Source of the DNA: Ichthyenterobacterium magnum
Lineage (GTDB): Bacteria > Bacteroidota > Bacteroidia > Flavobacteriales > Flavobacteriaceae
Direction of reading: 5' to 3'
DNA: 64,000 nt
NCBI RefSeq assembly: GCF_003610635.1
Contig: NZ_RAQJ01000001.1
Coordinates: 1,054,474 to 1,118,473, forward strand
Under the pieces are notes generated by a model that was given only the letters and a program-made list of their open reading frames with translations, ran no database searches and had not been told where the DNA came from. A program made the translations under genes and the position numbers. Below, piece by piece: positions 35,751 through 44,069 of this stretch. Within the stretch, counting starts at the first letter, position 1; the number at the start of each line of letters is the position of its first letter.

Positions 35751-36404
35751 TTATTTTTCGCCATCCCACTCAGCATAAAATTGTTCAAGAAATTGCTCCA
35801 TGTATTTGTGTCTTTCTAAGGCAATTTTTCTTCCAGACGCTGTATTCATTCTATCTTTGAGTAACAATAATTTTTCATAAAAATGATTAATTGTTGGAGC
35901 TGTTGATGCTTTGTATTCCTCTTTGTTCATTTTTAGATTTGGAGAAACAGAAGGATCAAAAAGCTTTCGGTTTTTAAAGCCTCCATAGTTAAAGCAACGT
36001 GCTATACCAATAGCGCCAATAGCGTCCAATCGATCAGCATCTTGAATAATATCTAACTCTGGAGATTTAAAATTTTGCACTTCATTACCGCCTTTAAATG
36101 AAATGTTTTTTATGATATTAACAACATGCTCAATAGTTAATGAGTCTACATTTAGATTGAATAAAAACTCTCGAGCTACATTTGGACCAACGGTTTCATC
36201 TCCATCATGAAACTTACTATCAGCAATATCATGTAACAAGGCTCCTAAAGATACTATAAACACATCAACATTTTCAGATTTAGAGATAAGCAATGCGTTG
36301 TTAAAAACCCTTTGTACGTGAAACCAATCATGTCCGCCTTCTGCATTTTTTAAAGCTTGTTTTACAAATGCTTTTGTTTTCTGTATAATAACATCATTAT
36401 TCAT
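35751..36404 (-). CDS. HD-domain phosphohydrolase, copy 2
   Basis: Same 217-residue protein as at 8146-8799, with His29, His58-Asp59 and QDADRLDAIG intact. In this position the gene follows the desaturase gene and its terminator on the same strand and converges on sucB. The perfect protein identity means either copy could supply the function; here the flanking order looks natural. YpgQ/YedJ-like nucleotide pyrophosphatase activity is a family-based guess. Confidence 0.9.
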   Translation of the reverse strand: MNNDVIIQKTKAFVKQALKNAEGGHDWFHVQRVFNNALLISKSENVDVFIVSLGALLHDIADSKFHDGDETVGPNVAREFLFNLNVDSLTIEHVVNIIKNISFKGGNEVQNFKSPELDIIQDADRLDAIGAIGIARCFNYGGFKNRKLFDPSVSPNLKMNKEEYKASTAPTINHFYEKLLLLKDRMNTASGRKIALERHKYMEQFLEQFYAEWDGEK

Positions 36405-36413
36405 AAGCTAAAA

Positions 36414-36440
36414 TTAAAAACTCCTTCTAAAAGCAGAAGG
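36414..36440 (-). terminator. Desaturase terminator
   Basis: AGAAGG / CCTTCT stem (36435-36440 and 36423-36428) followed on the minus strand by a T-rich run, just after the desaturase gene and before the HD gene. Confidence 0.75.
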
Positions 36441-36467
36441 AATTTGAATATAAATCTAAAGTGTGTG

Positions 36468-37457
36468 TTATTTTATAACAGCAGGTTCAACCCATTTAAA
36501 CTGAAAAGAATTTTCAGGAATATTAATGCGTTCTGCTAAACGCATCATTCTAGATGGTAACTTCATTAAATAATCTCTAGCTCTTTCTGCCTCATCATTA
36601 AGATTTGTAATTTTATCAATTTCCCAACGTTTAATAAGTTTGTCTAATATATCTACATAATCAGCAGATGTATAAACACCAATACGTTGTGCAGTATTAG
36701 AAAATTCTTCAAAAGCAGTGCCAATTTTATTTCCAGACTCTCTTAAAAAATGAGCAGGCATTGCTATTTTTTGTTTCATCATATAATGAAAAGCCATCAT
36801 CATTTGGTTAGGATCAACAGCAAATATGCGTTCAACAAATTCTGAATAAGCATGATGGTGTCTCATCTCATCTCCAGAAATGATTTTACACATTTTACTT
36901 AATTGTTTATTGCCTTTATCTTTTGCAATTTTAGCAACACGATTATGTGAAATATAAGTCGCTAGTTCTTGAAAACTTGTATACACAAAGTTTTTGTATG
37001 GGTCTCTATCTGTACCAAGATCAAAACCATCAGCAATTAAATATTGTGTTGTTTTTTCAATTTCACGCATATTTACTCGTCCTGAAAGATATAGGTATTT
37101 GTTTAATACATCGCCATGTCTATTTTCTTCAGCTGTCCAATGTTGCACCCATTTTGACCATCCATTACGTTCGATTTGTTCGACACCTTCAACATCCATA
37201 AGCCATGATTCGTAACTTGGCAAAGCTTCTTCGGTAATCATATCTCCTACTAAAACGACCCAAAAGTCGTAGGGCAATTCTTTCGAAAGCTCTCTAATTT
37301 CTTTAACTTCATCAAAGAAAGTTGAATCTTCTGAGTTAGGTAAAAAATCTGATGGTTGCCAAATTTTTTCAATAGGGATTAAGTATTTTTCAATTAAGGT
37401 GTTTACATCTTTTTCTAAGAACTGCATTACTTCTAATCTTACGTTTTTCAAAGACAT
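36468..37457 (-). CDS. Acyl-ACP desaturase (ferritin-like di-iron enzyme)
   Basis: A 329-residue soluble desaturase that would introduce a cis double bond into acyl-ACP, useful for membrane fluidity in the cold. The two di-iron motifs are visible: EENRH at 110-114 and DEMRHH near 198-203, each in a ferritin-like helix. It groups with the FAB2/DesA1 type rather than membrane desaturases. The neighbouring plsC gene, 9 bp upstream on the same strand, fits a joint role in phospholipid supply. Confidence 0.9.
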   Translation of the reverse strand: MSLKNVRLEVMQFLEKDVNTLIEKYLIPIEKIWQPSDFLPNSEDSTFFDEVKEIRELSKELPYDFWVVLVGDMITEEALPSYESWLMDVEGVEQIERNGWSKWVQHWTAEENRHGDVLNKYLYLSGRVNMREIEKTTQYLIADGFDLGTDRDPYKNFVYTSFQELATYISHNRVAKIAKDKGNKQLSKMCKIISGDEMRHHHAYSEFVERIFAVDPNQMMMAFHYMMKQKIAMPAHFLRESGNKIGTAFEEFSNTAQRIGVYTSADYVDILDKLIKRWEIDKITNLNDEAERARDYLMKLPSRMMRLAERINIPENSFQFKWVEPAVIK

Positions 37458-37466
37458 AAACTAAAT

Positions 37467-38204
37467 TTAAGGGTGTATACTTGAAATAATTATAGTTTCT
37501 ATACTAGTAATTAATTCTTTGTGGTTTGTAAAGTTAGCTAATTCTAAAGGTTTATGGACAGTAAATTTGATATGATTTCCTATTCCCATAGGAAATTTAC
37601 CATAACGTTGCATTTTCCATGAATTATTTATGGTTATTGGAAGAATAATTGCTGATGGTATTTTTTTGAATAATATTTCTAGTCCTTTGGTTTGAAATGG
37701 CTTTGGAGCTCCTGTTTTACTTCGCGTACCTTCAGGGAAGATAACTGCAGTACGACTTGTGCGTTCAATATATTCTCCAAATTTCATTATTTCAGGTAAA
37801 GACTGTCGAGGATTTTTTCTGTCTATTAGAGCCGAACCACCATGGCGTAAACTATAAGAAACACTAGGAATCCCTTTTCCAAGCTCTTTTTTACTAATAA
37901 ATTTTACGTGATGCTCGCGTAAATGCCACATAATAGGAGAAATATCATACATACTTTGATGGTTTGAAACAACAATTAAAGGGCGATTAATGTCTAAAAT
38001 GTAGGGATTATTAAACGTAAAACGTGTGCCTAAAAGATTTTGGCAGCGCATTAAAAAAAATTGAAGCCAATCTACACTAATTTTATGAGCTTTATAACCA
38101 AAGCCATTTAAACAAATCCATTGTACAGGATGAAAAATAATCAAGGTTATTCCAAATGCTATAAAATACAAGACTGTTAATGGATATGCTAAAAGTTTTC
38201 TCAT
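37467..38204 (-). CDS. plsC: 1-acyl-sn-glycerol-3-phosphate acyltransferase
   Basis: Transfers an acyl group to lysophosphatidic acid at the inner membrane. With the start at 38204 the protein has 245 residues, an N-terminal membrane helix (LAYPLTVLYFIAFGITLIIF) and the acyltransferase motifs NHQSMYD (His82, Asp87) and FPEGTRSKTG. A longer frame runs to 38285, but the bacilliredoxin terminator at 38226-38252 lies in that part, which argues for the 38204 start. Upstream of and co-directional with the desaturase gene. Confidence 0.92.
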   Translation of the reverse strand: MRKLLAYPLTVLYFIAFGITLIIFHPVQWICLNGFGYKAHKISVDWLQFFLMRCQNLLGTRFTFNNPYILDINRPLIVVSNHQSMYDISPIMWHLREHHVKFISKKELGKGIPSVSYSLRHGGSALIDRKNPRQSLPEIMKFGEYIERTSRTAVIFPEGTRSKTGAPKPFQTKGLEILFKKIPSAIILPITINNSWKMQRYGKFPMGIGNHIKFTVHKPLELANFTNHKELITSIETIIISSIHP

Positions 38205-38225
38205 AAAGCAAAAATAATAAAGCAT

Positions 38226-38252
38226 AAAAAAACCACGATTATATCGTGGTTT
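38226..38252 (-). terminator. Bacilliredoxin terminator
   Basis: AACCACGAT (38231-38239) and ATCGTGGTT (38243-38251) with a 3-base loop; a T7 run follows on the minus strand. Confidence 0.9.
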
Positions 38253-38278
38253 AATTTTTATAAAATGTGATTTTGTTT

Positions 38279-38689
38279 TTAGCAATGCTCATTATAAGCA
38301 TCCATAAGGTTTTCTGCAATCATTTCTGCTGGACGACCTTCAATATGATGACGTTCTAACATGTGCACCAATTCTCCATCTTTAAACAAAGCCATACTTG
38401 GTGAACTTGGAGGAAAAGGAATCATATAATCTCTTGCTTTATTTGTAGCATCTTTATCTACACCTGCAAAAACGGTTACTAAATTAGTAGGGCGTTTAGC
38501 ATTTTGTAAACTCATACGAGCTCCAGGACGAGCATTTGCTGCTGCACATCCACAAACCGAATTTACAACAACTAAAGTAGTTCCTTTTTTTGCTATTGCT
38601 ATGTCTACTGCATCTGCGGTATGTAATTCTTCAAAACCTACGTTGGTTAAATCCTCACGCATTGGTTTTACTAATTCTGCTGGGTACAT
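38279..38689 (-). CDS. BrxA/BrxB-family bacilliredoxin
   Basis: A 136-residue thioredoxin-fold protein that removes bacillithiol from S-bacillithiolated proteins. The active site is Cys46-Gly-Cys48 in VNSVCGCAAANARPG, unique to this family. The body (VTVFAGVDKDATNKARDYMIPFPPSSPSMALFKDGELVHMLERHHIEG) matches full length. It implies that the cell uses bacillithiol, as many Flavobacteriia do. A consensus -7 TATCTTTG is on the minus strand at 38731-38724, about 35 bp upstream. Confidence 0.94.
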   Translation of the reverse strand: MYPAELVKPMREDLTNVGFEELHTADAVDIAIAKKGTTLVVVNSVCGCAAANARPGARMSLQNAKRPTNLVTVFAGVDKDATNKARDYMIPFPPSSPSMALFKDGELVHMLERHHIEGRPAEMIAENLMDAYNEHC

Positions 38690-38823
38690 ATTTTTATGTT
38701 TTAATTAATCTAGATTCGAAATGCAAAGATAATGAAAATAAGTCGGTAGCACACAGCCTTCAGTAGGCAGATTGAATTGTGGTATTTGGGATTTCAATAG
38801 TAAGAAAATCTATAAAATAAAAA

Positions 38824-39225
38824 TTATCTACTAAATGTGAGCAGAAAACCATCTACAGCAATACCTTGATCTAATATTAACTCTGTGTCTGTTAAGACCG
38901 TAATATTGAAAGATGAGTTTTCAATATTTAAGGTTTGTGGATTACTATTAGCATTAATAGTATAATTTTAAGTACCATTTGCTAAACCATCATAAACAAC
39001 AAGTTCTACATTTAAATTAGAAACGACAACTTGAGATGTTTCGGTATTAAAAGTCCAGGTTATAATACCTGTTTCATAATCATCATCTAACCCTACAAGC
39101 CCACCAGAAATGTTGACTAAAGACCAAGATTCGTTGAGTGTTGGTTCGTTGTTTTGTTGTGCATCATCATTATTACAACTAAATAAAAAAAGCACTAAGA
39201 TTAAAGTGTAAAATGGGGTTTTCAT
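38824..39225 (-). pseudogene. Lipoprotein gene interrupted by an in-frame TAA
   Basis: The ATG at 39225 opens a lipoprotein (lipobox Cys17, LFLFSC) of the short DUF/META-like kind common in flavobacteria. The frame meets TAA at 38968-38970 after 85 codons, yet the same frame continues in convincing protein sequence (NYTINANSNPQTLNIENSSF, then TDTELILDQ) to a second TAA at 38824-38826. A one-base change to TAT or TAC (Tyr) would restore 133 residues. It is a recent nonsense mutation, a sequence error or, less likely, a shortened functional protein. Confidence 0.75.
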
Positions 39226-39356
39226 AAATATTATAGTATGAGCTGTATATAGTAGATACTATTAAAAGAAAAAGGTTGCGTATCAATCGTAACAAATTAC
39301 ATTTTTAAGCCACTAACAAATAGTATATTTACCTTTAATTAAAAATAATAATATAA

Positions 39357-40133
39357 ATGAGCATATCAAAATGGATAGGAGCTTCATTAGGATGGTCGTT
39401 TGGAGGACCAATTGGAGCCATAATAGGTTTGGCTTTAGGAAGCGTTATAGACGCCATGGCAGATGGAAACAAAACTCCTTTTATCGGACAAGGACGTCCC
39501 AGCCAACAGCAACGGCAAACAACATATAAAACTAGATCACAAAGGCCTCAAACACAATCTGGTGATTTTGAAGTAAGCTTACTAATCTTAGCCTCTGTAA
39601 TTATAAAAGCAGATGGAAAACAGGACCAACGCGAATTAGATTTTGTAAGACAACAATTTACTAATATGTATGGTAAGCAAAGAGCTAATCATGCCTTTAA
39701 GTTATTTAAAAACATTAGCAAACAACAAGTTTCTACACGTCAGGTTTGTTTACAAATAAGACAGATGATGGATCACCCATCACGTTTACAGCTTATGCAT
39801 TTTCTCTTCGGAATTGCTAAAGCAGATGGATTGGTAACCAAAGATGAAATTAAGCAGATATATACTATTTCTGGGTATTTAGGAATTAGCAACCGTGATT
39901 ACGAAAGTATAAAAGCGATGTTTTATAGTAGTAGTGATAATGCATATAAAATTTTAGAAATCACAAAAAATGCTACAGATGATGAGGTTAAAAAAGCATA
40001 TCGAAAAATGGCTAAAAAGTACCATCCCGATAAAGTAATTCATTTAGGAAAAGAACATCAAAAAGGTGCTGAAGAAAAATTTAGACAAGTGCAAGAAGCT
40101 TATGAACACATTCAGAAAGAACGCGGATTTTAA
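39357..40133 (+). CDS. DjlA-like TerB/DnaJ-domain co-chaperone
   Basis: A 258-residue protein. Residues 1-33 form a Gly-rich membrane-associated segment ([26 protein letters not shown]), 65-175 a TerB-like helical domain ([25 protein letters not shown]), and the C-terminus a J domain with the His-Pro-Asp motif in KYHPDKV. The order membrane segment, TerB, J is that of DjlA, which recruits DnaK at the membrane. Two short membrane protein genes follow on the same strand. Confidence 0.9.
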   Translation: MSISKWIGASLGWSFGGPIGAIIGLALGSVIDAMADGNKTPFIGQGRPSQQQRQTTYKTRSQRPQTQSGDFEVSLLILASVIIKADGKQDQRELDFVRQQFTNMYGKQRANHAFKLFKNISKQQVSTRQVCLQIRQMMDHPSRLQLMHFLFGIAKADGLVTKDEIKQIYTISGYLGISNRDYESIKAMFYSSSDNAYKILEITKNATDDEVKKAYRKMAKKYHPDKVIHLGKEHQKGAEEKFRQVQEAYEHIQKERGF

Positions 40134-40143
40134 ACTCTAATAT

Positions 40144-40335
40144 ATGTATTGGATTATTGGAACAGCAGTCATATTTATAGTAGCTTTTATCATTATAAAG
40201 CTTACAATAAACACAAAGAAAAACCCAGACTCAAACCTCGGTATTTTAGATCACCCAAGTACTTACAAAAGACAGAATGTTGAGATGGTAGATGAGAGTC
40301 TTAAAGAGAATACAGACTTTAGCAATATGCATTAA
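40144..40335 (+). CDS. Short single-helix membrane protein
   Basis: A 63-residue protein with one N-terminal membrane helix (YWIIGTAVIFIVAFIIIKLT) and a polar tail. It starts 10 bp behind the DjlA-like gene and so probably shares its transcript. No family recognised; the spacing and membrane helix support a real gene. Confidence 0.65.
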   Translation: MYWIIGTAVIFIVAFIIIKLTINTKKNPDSNLGILDHPSTYKRQNVEMVDESLKENTDFSNMH

Positions 40336-40357
40336 AACTAACTAAACAGAAACTATT

Positions 40358-41050
40358 GTGATTAAATTTTTTCGTTCTATTCGTAAAAATCTTCTTTCAG
40401 AAGGGAACACTAAAAGCTATTTTAAGTATGCTATTGGTGAAATTGTACTTGTAGTTATAGGCATCCTTATTGCATTAAGCATAAACAATTGGAGTGCAAA
40501 CAAAAAATCTAGTCATGATAAAGAGGTTGTCATTTCTAAAATTAAAGACGAAATTTTTAACAATAGCGAGCAATTAGATTTAGCAATGCTTGTTAATCAT
40601 AGAATTTTAAAAGCATATAAAGATTATAAAACAATCTATAATGGTGATTTATCTGAGTTGATTACTACTCCTAAGAAATTAGCAAAGTTTCAAAAAAATT
40701 ACCCTAAATTTTTTAGGATTAAAGATTCTATTCAATTAGACAATGGTCTCTACCATTATTCTGGAGGAACTTTTGTAGAGCTAGAAATACCAGATATTAC
40801 TTCTATTGCTTGGGAAACCACTAGAACAATCAACATTACTAATGAGTTTGATTATAATTGTTTATATCAATTAGAAAGTATGTACAATCTACAAGAGAGA
40901 TTACAAAGAGAAGTAGATAAAGCTGCGGAAGCTTTACAGAGAGAAGAAATGGAAGACCTTATTAGAATCTTAGAGATTATGAGTCAATTGGATTTACAAT
41001 TAAAAACGAATTATGATGAAATGCTTCAAACCATAAATAATTGTAAGTAA
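40358..41050 (+). CDS. DUF6090-type membrane protein
   Basis: A 230-residue protein starting at a GTG codon (40358). The head MIKFFRSIRKNLLSEGNTKSYFKYAIGEIVLVVIGILIALSINNW is the hallmark of the DUF6090 group found in many Bacteroidota: a basic cytoplasmic start, then one membrane helix at about 26-45. The rest is a helical, probably coiled-coil extracytoplasmic part (QERLQREVDKAAEALQREEMEDLIRILEIM). Function unknown. Its stop codon lies 1 bp before the next, broken, gene. Confidence 0.8.
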   Translation: MIKFFRSIRKNLLSEGNTKSYFKYAIGEIVLVVIGILIALSINNWSANKKSSHDKEVVISKIKDEIFNNSEQLDLAMLVNHRILKAYKDYKTIYNGDLSELITTPKKLAKFQKNYPKFFRIKDSIQLDNGLYHYSGGTFVELEIPDITSIAWETTRTINITNEFDYNCLYQLESMYNLQERLQREVDKAAEALQREEMEDLIRILEIMSQLDLQLKTNYDEMLQTINNCK

Positions 41051-41051
41051 T

Positions 41052-41336
41052 ATGGATAAAGAAGCTATTAAAACAAAACTATTAGAAGAAATAGAAACTA
41101 CCAAAAAATCGATTTCAGACTAAAAAGAACTTACAAAGCCAATCTCTCCAAATGACGCTATTGGTCGTGTAAGTAGAATGGATGCCATAAACAATAAAAG
41201 TGTTAACGAAGCTTCATTAAGGCAAGCACAAATTAAATTAGGGAACCTAGAACGAGTTTTAGACAGATTTGAAACAGAAGATTTCGGAATTTTAATTAGA
41301 CCCGAAAGCTTATTGTGTGTTAATTGTGCTAGATAA
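41052..41336 (+). pseudogene. DksA/TraR-like gene with in-frame TAA and lost half zinc finger
   Basis: The ATG at 41052 starts MDKEAIKTKLLEEIETTKKSISD, then TAA at 41121-41123, after which the same frame continues as KELTKPISPNDAIGRVSRMDAIN through LRQAQIKLGNLERVLDRF to TAA 41334-41336. This is the helical hairpin of small DksA/TraR-type proteins. The C4 zinc finger should read FGIC-x2-C...C-x2-C; here FGI is joined directly to LIRPESLLCVNC, so the first Cys pair is missing. Two independent lesions make this a dead gene rather than a sequence error. Confidence 0.72.
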
Positions 41337-41355
41337 ATTTTTGAATTAACTTATT

Positions 41356-42519
41356 TTATCCTCTAAACAAAAAGAAATCATCTTTCATACCTTCAATTTG
41401 TGAATCTTCATTAGTGATGATATAATCAATGGCTTGTGTGGTAAATAATGTCCCTTTTTTTGTTAAGGACACAATATCATTGTTTATTACAATCATATTG
41501 TTTTTAAGCGCTAATTCTAAAACGGTTTTAGAACGTACTTTTTGCCAATTAATATGCTCGTTGAGGTGATTTACATGTCGTTCGTTTTCTTCACTATGAT
41601 TTCTTAAGTGTAATAAAAAAGTGAGTAATGACACTTCAGTGCGTTGTTGCTTTTCACGATACAACACAGCGATAACGCCTTTGCTTGGTGCAAACAAGTA
41701 CACGACTAAAAATAGTAAACCCAAAACTGTTGTAATTGACCCAGCAATTGATGCATCTAACCAGTGCGCAACCCAATAACCAGCAATCGCACTAAAAACG
41801 CCAAACCCAATAGCTAGACCTAACATTTTCTTTAAATCTGTAGTTAATAAATACGCTGTTGCAGCTGGAGCAATCATGAGCGCAACAACCAAAATAGCAC
41901 CAACAGCATCAAAAGCACCAACAGTAGTCACTGAAGAGACAGACATTAAACCATAATGAATAATTGCTGGAGAAAAACCAAGTGAAGCAGCAAGACCTTT
42001 ATCAAATGTGCTCACTTTTAATTCTTTAAAAAATGCTAGTAATAAACCAATGGTTATTATTAAAATAATACCAATAACCCATAATGACTTAGGTCCAACA
42101 TCAACACCAGAAATAAGTAATCTATCAAAAGGTGCAAATGCTAACTCACCAAGTAAAACAGCATCAACATCTAGATGCACATCATTTGCATTTTTAGCAA
42201 TTAAAATAACGCCTATACTAAACAACGCAGGAAACACTAAGCCTATCGCTGTATCTTCCTTTACCAATCCAGTTTTCTGGATATATTCGACCAGCACAAC
42301 TGTTATAATTCCTGTTAAAGCGGCTAAAAAAATAAGTAACGGCGAGTTGAGGTCTTGAGTGATAAAAAAACCAACTACAATTCCGGGCAAAATAGAATGG
42401 CTTATCGCATCGCTAATCATTGCCATTTTGCGTAATACTAAAAATGTTCCTGGAATTGCACATGCAATTGCCACCAAACTAGCAATAAGCTGTATTTCTA
42501 TTTGTGCGCTACTCATCAC
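41356..42519 (-). CDS. Metal ABC transporter permease with C-terminal winged-helix-like tail (second)
   Basis: A 387-residue ABC-3 permease for Mn, Zn or Fe. Eight to nine membrane helices occupy residues 1-280, with the family stretch ISDAISHSILPGIVVGF and GAFDAVGAILVVALMIAPAATAYLL. The last 100 residues are soluble: LLTFLLHLRNHSEENERHVNHLNEHINWQKVRSKTVLELALKNNMIVINNDIVSLTKKG resembles a winged-helix regulator domain, not part of the usual permease. It overlaps the preceding permease gene by 11 bp. Last gene of the operon; nothing like a terminator is seen behind it. Confidence 0.9.
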   Translation of the reverse strand: MMSSAQIEIQLIASLVAIACAIPGTFLVLRKMAMISDAISHSILPGIVVGFFITQDLNSPLLIFLAALTGIITVVLVEYIQKTGLVKEDTAIGLVFPALFSIGVILIAKNANDVHLDVDAVLLGELAFAPFDRLLISGVDVGPKSLWVIGIILIITIGLLLAFFKELKVSTFDKGLAASLGFSPAIIHYGLMSVSSVTTVGAFDAVGAILVVALMIAPAATAYLLTTDLKKMLGLAIGFGVFSAIAGYWVAHWLDASIAGSITTVLGLLFLVVYLFAPSKGVIAVLYREKQQRTEVSLLTFLLHLRNHSEENERHVNHLNEHINWQKVRSKTVLELALKNNMIVINNDIVSLTKKGTLFTTQAIDYIITNEDSQIEGMKDDFFLFRG

Positions 42520-43636
42520 CTTTAGTTAATTGGTTATACAAATTAGAAGCCGTAATAAAACCTTCTTCTGTTAAACTCCACATATTGCCTTGAAGGATAA
42601 CATAGTTTTTATCTACTAGCTTTTGAAGTGTTCCTCTAGTATATCCTTGAAAATTATTCAATATTTTTATAGTATGTGGGTGCGTAATATCTTCATGCGT
42701 TTTAGCAATATTATACATAAACGCCAAAGTCTTATGTAGTTGTAAATCACGTCTGTTTTTTATGAATCTAATCTGTTTGAATAAGAGACCGCGACTTGGT
42801 GAGAACACAAAAGAAAACACTACAAAAACTGCAGCGACAAGAACAATAACTGGACCCGTTGAAAGATTATTTTGACTAGCACTTATAGCGGTGCCAAAAA
42901 CGCCAGAAAAAGCTCCAAATAAGGCAGCTAAAAACACCATAATACTAAGGCTGTTTGTCCATTGTCTTGCTGCTGCTGCTGGTGCTAATAACATGGCACT
43001 CATAAGTACAACACCAACTGTTTGAAGTCCTAAAACAATAGCCAAAACAATAAATGATGTGATTAAAATATCAATAAATTTGGTGTTAAAACCAAGAGTT
43101 TTTGTATAATCAGCATCAAACAAAAGCATTTTAAATTCTTTCCAAAAGATGAGCATGACTAATAAACAAATTCCTGTTACAATAGCCATTAACCAAACGT
43201 CACTTTCAACCAAAGTTGCTGCTTGTCCAAATAGATATTTATCTAATCCAGCTTGATTGGCATTGGGTTGCTTTTGGATAAATGTTAAGAGTAGCATTCC
43301 AAAACCAAAAAACAAAGAAAGTATTAACCCTAAAGCGGTATCAGATTTGAGGTGCGTTTTTGTAATAATTCCTCTTATCCAAAATGTACCAATTAACCCA
43401 CTAACTAATGCGCCTAAAAGTAATGTGTTACTATCTTTTGCTCCTGTAATTAAAAAGGCAATTGCTATTCCAGGTAATGCCGCATGAGAAATAGCATCAC
43501 CAAGTAAACTCTGTTTTCTAAGCACCGCAAAACTACCAAGCATACCACAAACAGCACCAAGAATTGCTGTGCCGAGTGTAATGGTTCTAAGCGTGTAATC
43601 TGTAAAGACGAGTTGTATGTATTCTATAAAGTCTAT
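42509..43636 (-). CDS. Metal ABC transporter permease with C-terminal winged helix (first); unusual start
   Basis: ABC-3 permease; about 375 residues if the start is at 43636. The frame contains a full family N-terminus (DFIEYIQLVFTDYTLRTITLGTAILGAVCG) before the first ATG at 43543, so starting there would remove most of TM1. Upstream of 43543 the open frame has no ATG, GTG or TTG; the codon at the expected place is ATA (43636-43634), 13 bases behind the four-helix gene stop, exactly as the ATG of the RND permease stands behind cassette A. Either ATA is used or the insertion harmed the start. The C-terminal 90 residues (TLAFMYNIAK...NMWSLTEEGF) form a winged-helix-like domain. Confidence 0.8.
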   Translation of the reverse strand: MDFIEYIQLVFTDYTLRTITLGTAILGAVCGMLGSFAVLRKQSLLGDAISHAALPGIAIAFLITGAKDSNTLLLGALVSGLIGTFWIRGIITKTHLKSDTALGLILSLFFGFGMLLLTFIQKQPNANQAGLDKYLFGQAATLVESDVWLMAIVTGICLLVMLIFWKEFKMLLFDADYTKTLGFNTKFIDILITSFIVLAIVLGLQTVGVVLMSAMLLAPAAAARQWTNSLSIMVFLAALFGAFSGVFGTAISASQNNLSTGPVIVLVAAVFVVFSFVFSPSRGLLFKQIRFIKNRRDLQLHKTLAFMYNIAKTHEDITHPHTIKILNNFQGYTRGTLQKLVDKNYVILQGNMWSLTEEGFITASNLYNQLTKGDE

Positions 43637-44069
43637 TAGTCTGTAGTTTTTAGTGGTTAGTTTTTGTTTTAAGATATTTTTGAAGACTAGTTATCATTTT
43701 TGATAATTCTACCAGTTTTTTCCTTAAATCATTATTAGTTTCAGAAGTAATAAAACCTTGCCTTTGGGCAATGGTTGAGCAAACCACACATTCATTTAAA
43801 GAATCTAAAGCCATTTGTAAAAATCTATTGAATTGCTTATCAGTATCAGATGAGCCTTCTGCAATATTTAATGCGATAGAAACTGCTGCTCTTGTAAATT
43901 GAGATGAAAGGGCATAACGTTCTGTTTTTGGGAAATTGTCACAAGTTTTGTATGCTAAATCAACAAAGTCTAAAGCTTTATTATAGACTTTTAAATCTTC
44001 AAATTTGAATTTAGTTTCTTTCATAACTTTTAATTTTCTACAAGGCTAATCTCTATAGACTAAAGACTA
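43637..44069. mobile_element. Four-helix-bundle cassette B with terminal inverted repeats
   Basis: Ends: TAGTCTGTAGTT at 43637-43648 and the reverse complement of TAGTCTTTAGTC at 44058-44069 (10 of 12 match). As in cassette A, the first TAG is the stop codon of the upstream gene (the ATPase) and the last CTA abuts the start of the downstream gene. It is 433 bp against 439 bp for A, with the same gene and orientation. Confidence 0.5.
43650..44024 (-). CDS. Four-helix-bundle protein (S23/IVS family), cassette B
   Basis: A 124-residue paralogue of the protein at 25907-26290, sharing KFEDLKVY, YALSSQF-RA-VSIALNIAEGS and ECVVCSTIA. It lies between the ATPase and first permease of a metal ABC operon, genes that are normally directly adjacent, so it is an insertion into the operon, not a transporter part. 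No rRNA or reverse transcriptase is near. Divergence between A and B shows that they are not a very recent copy of each other. Function unknown. Confidence 0.9.
   Translation of the reverse strand: MKETKFKFEDLKVYNKALDFVDLAYKTCDNFPKTERYALSSQFTRAAVSIALNIAEGSSDTDKQFNRFLQMALDSLNECVVCSTIAQRQGFITSETNNDLRKKLVELSKMITSLQKYLKTKTNH

Larger units (their letters stand above)
35749..36467. repeat. 719-bp duplicated segment, copy 2 (probable source)
   Basis: Matches 8144-8862 with a single mismatch (36441). The right edge falls exactly at the desaturase stop codon (36468-36470), and the segment contains the desaturase terminator, which makes biological sense only here. This copy therefore looks ancestral. 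Confidence 0.9.

Noticed and set aside
41356-43636. The two metal permeases as a recent tandem duplication
   Set aside because: They are diverged family members with different tails; heterodimeric permease pairs are normal in this transporter type.
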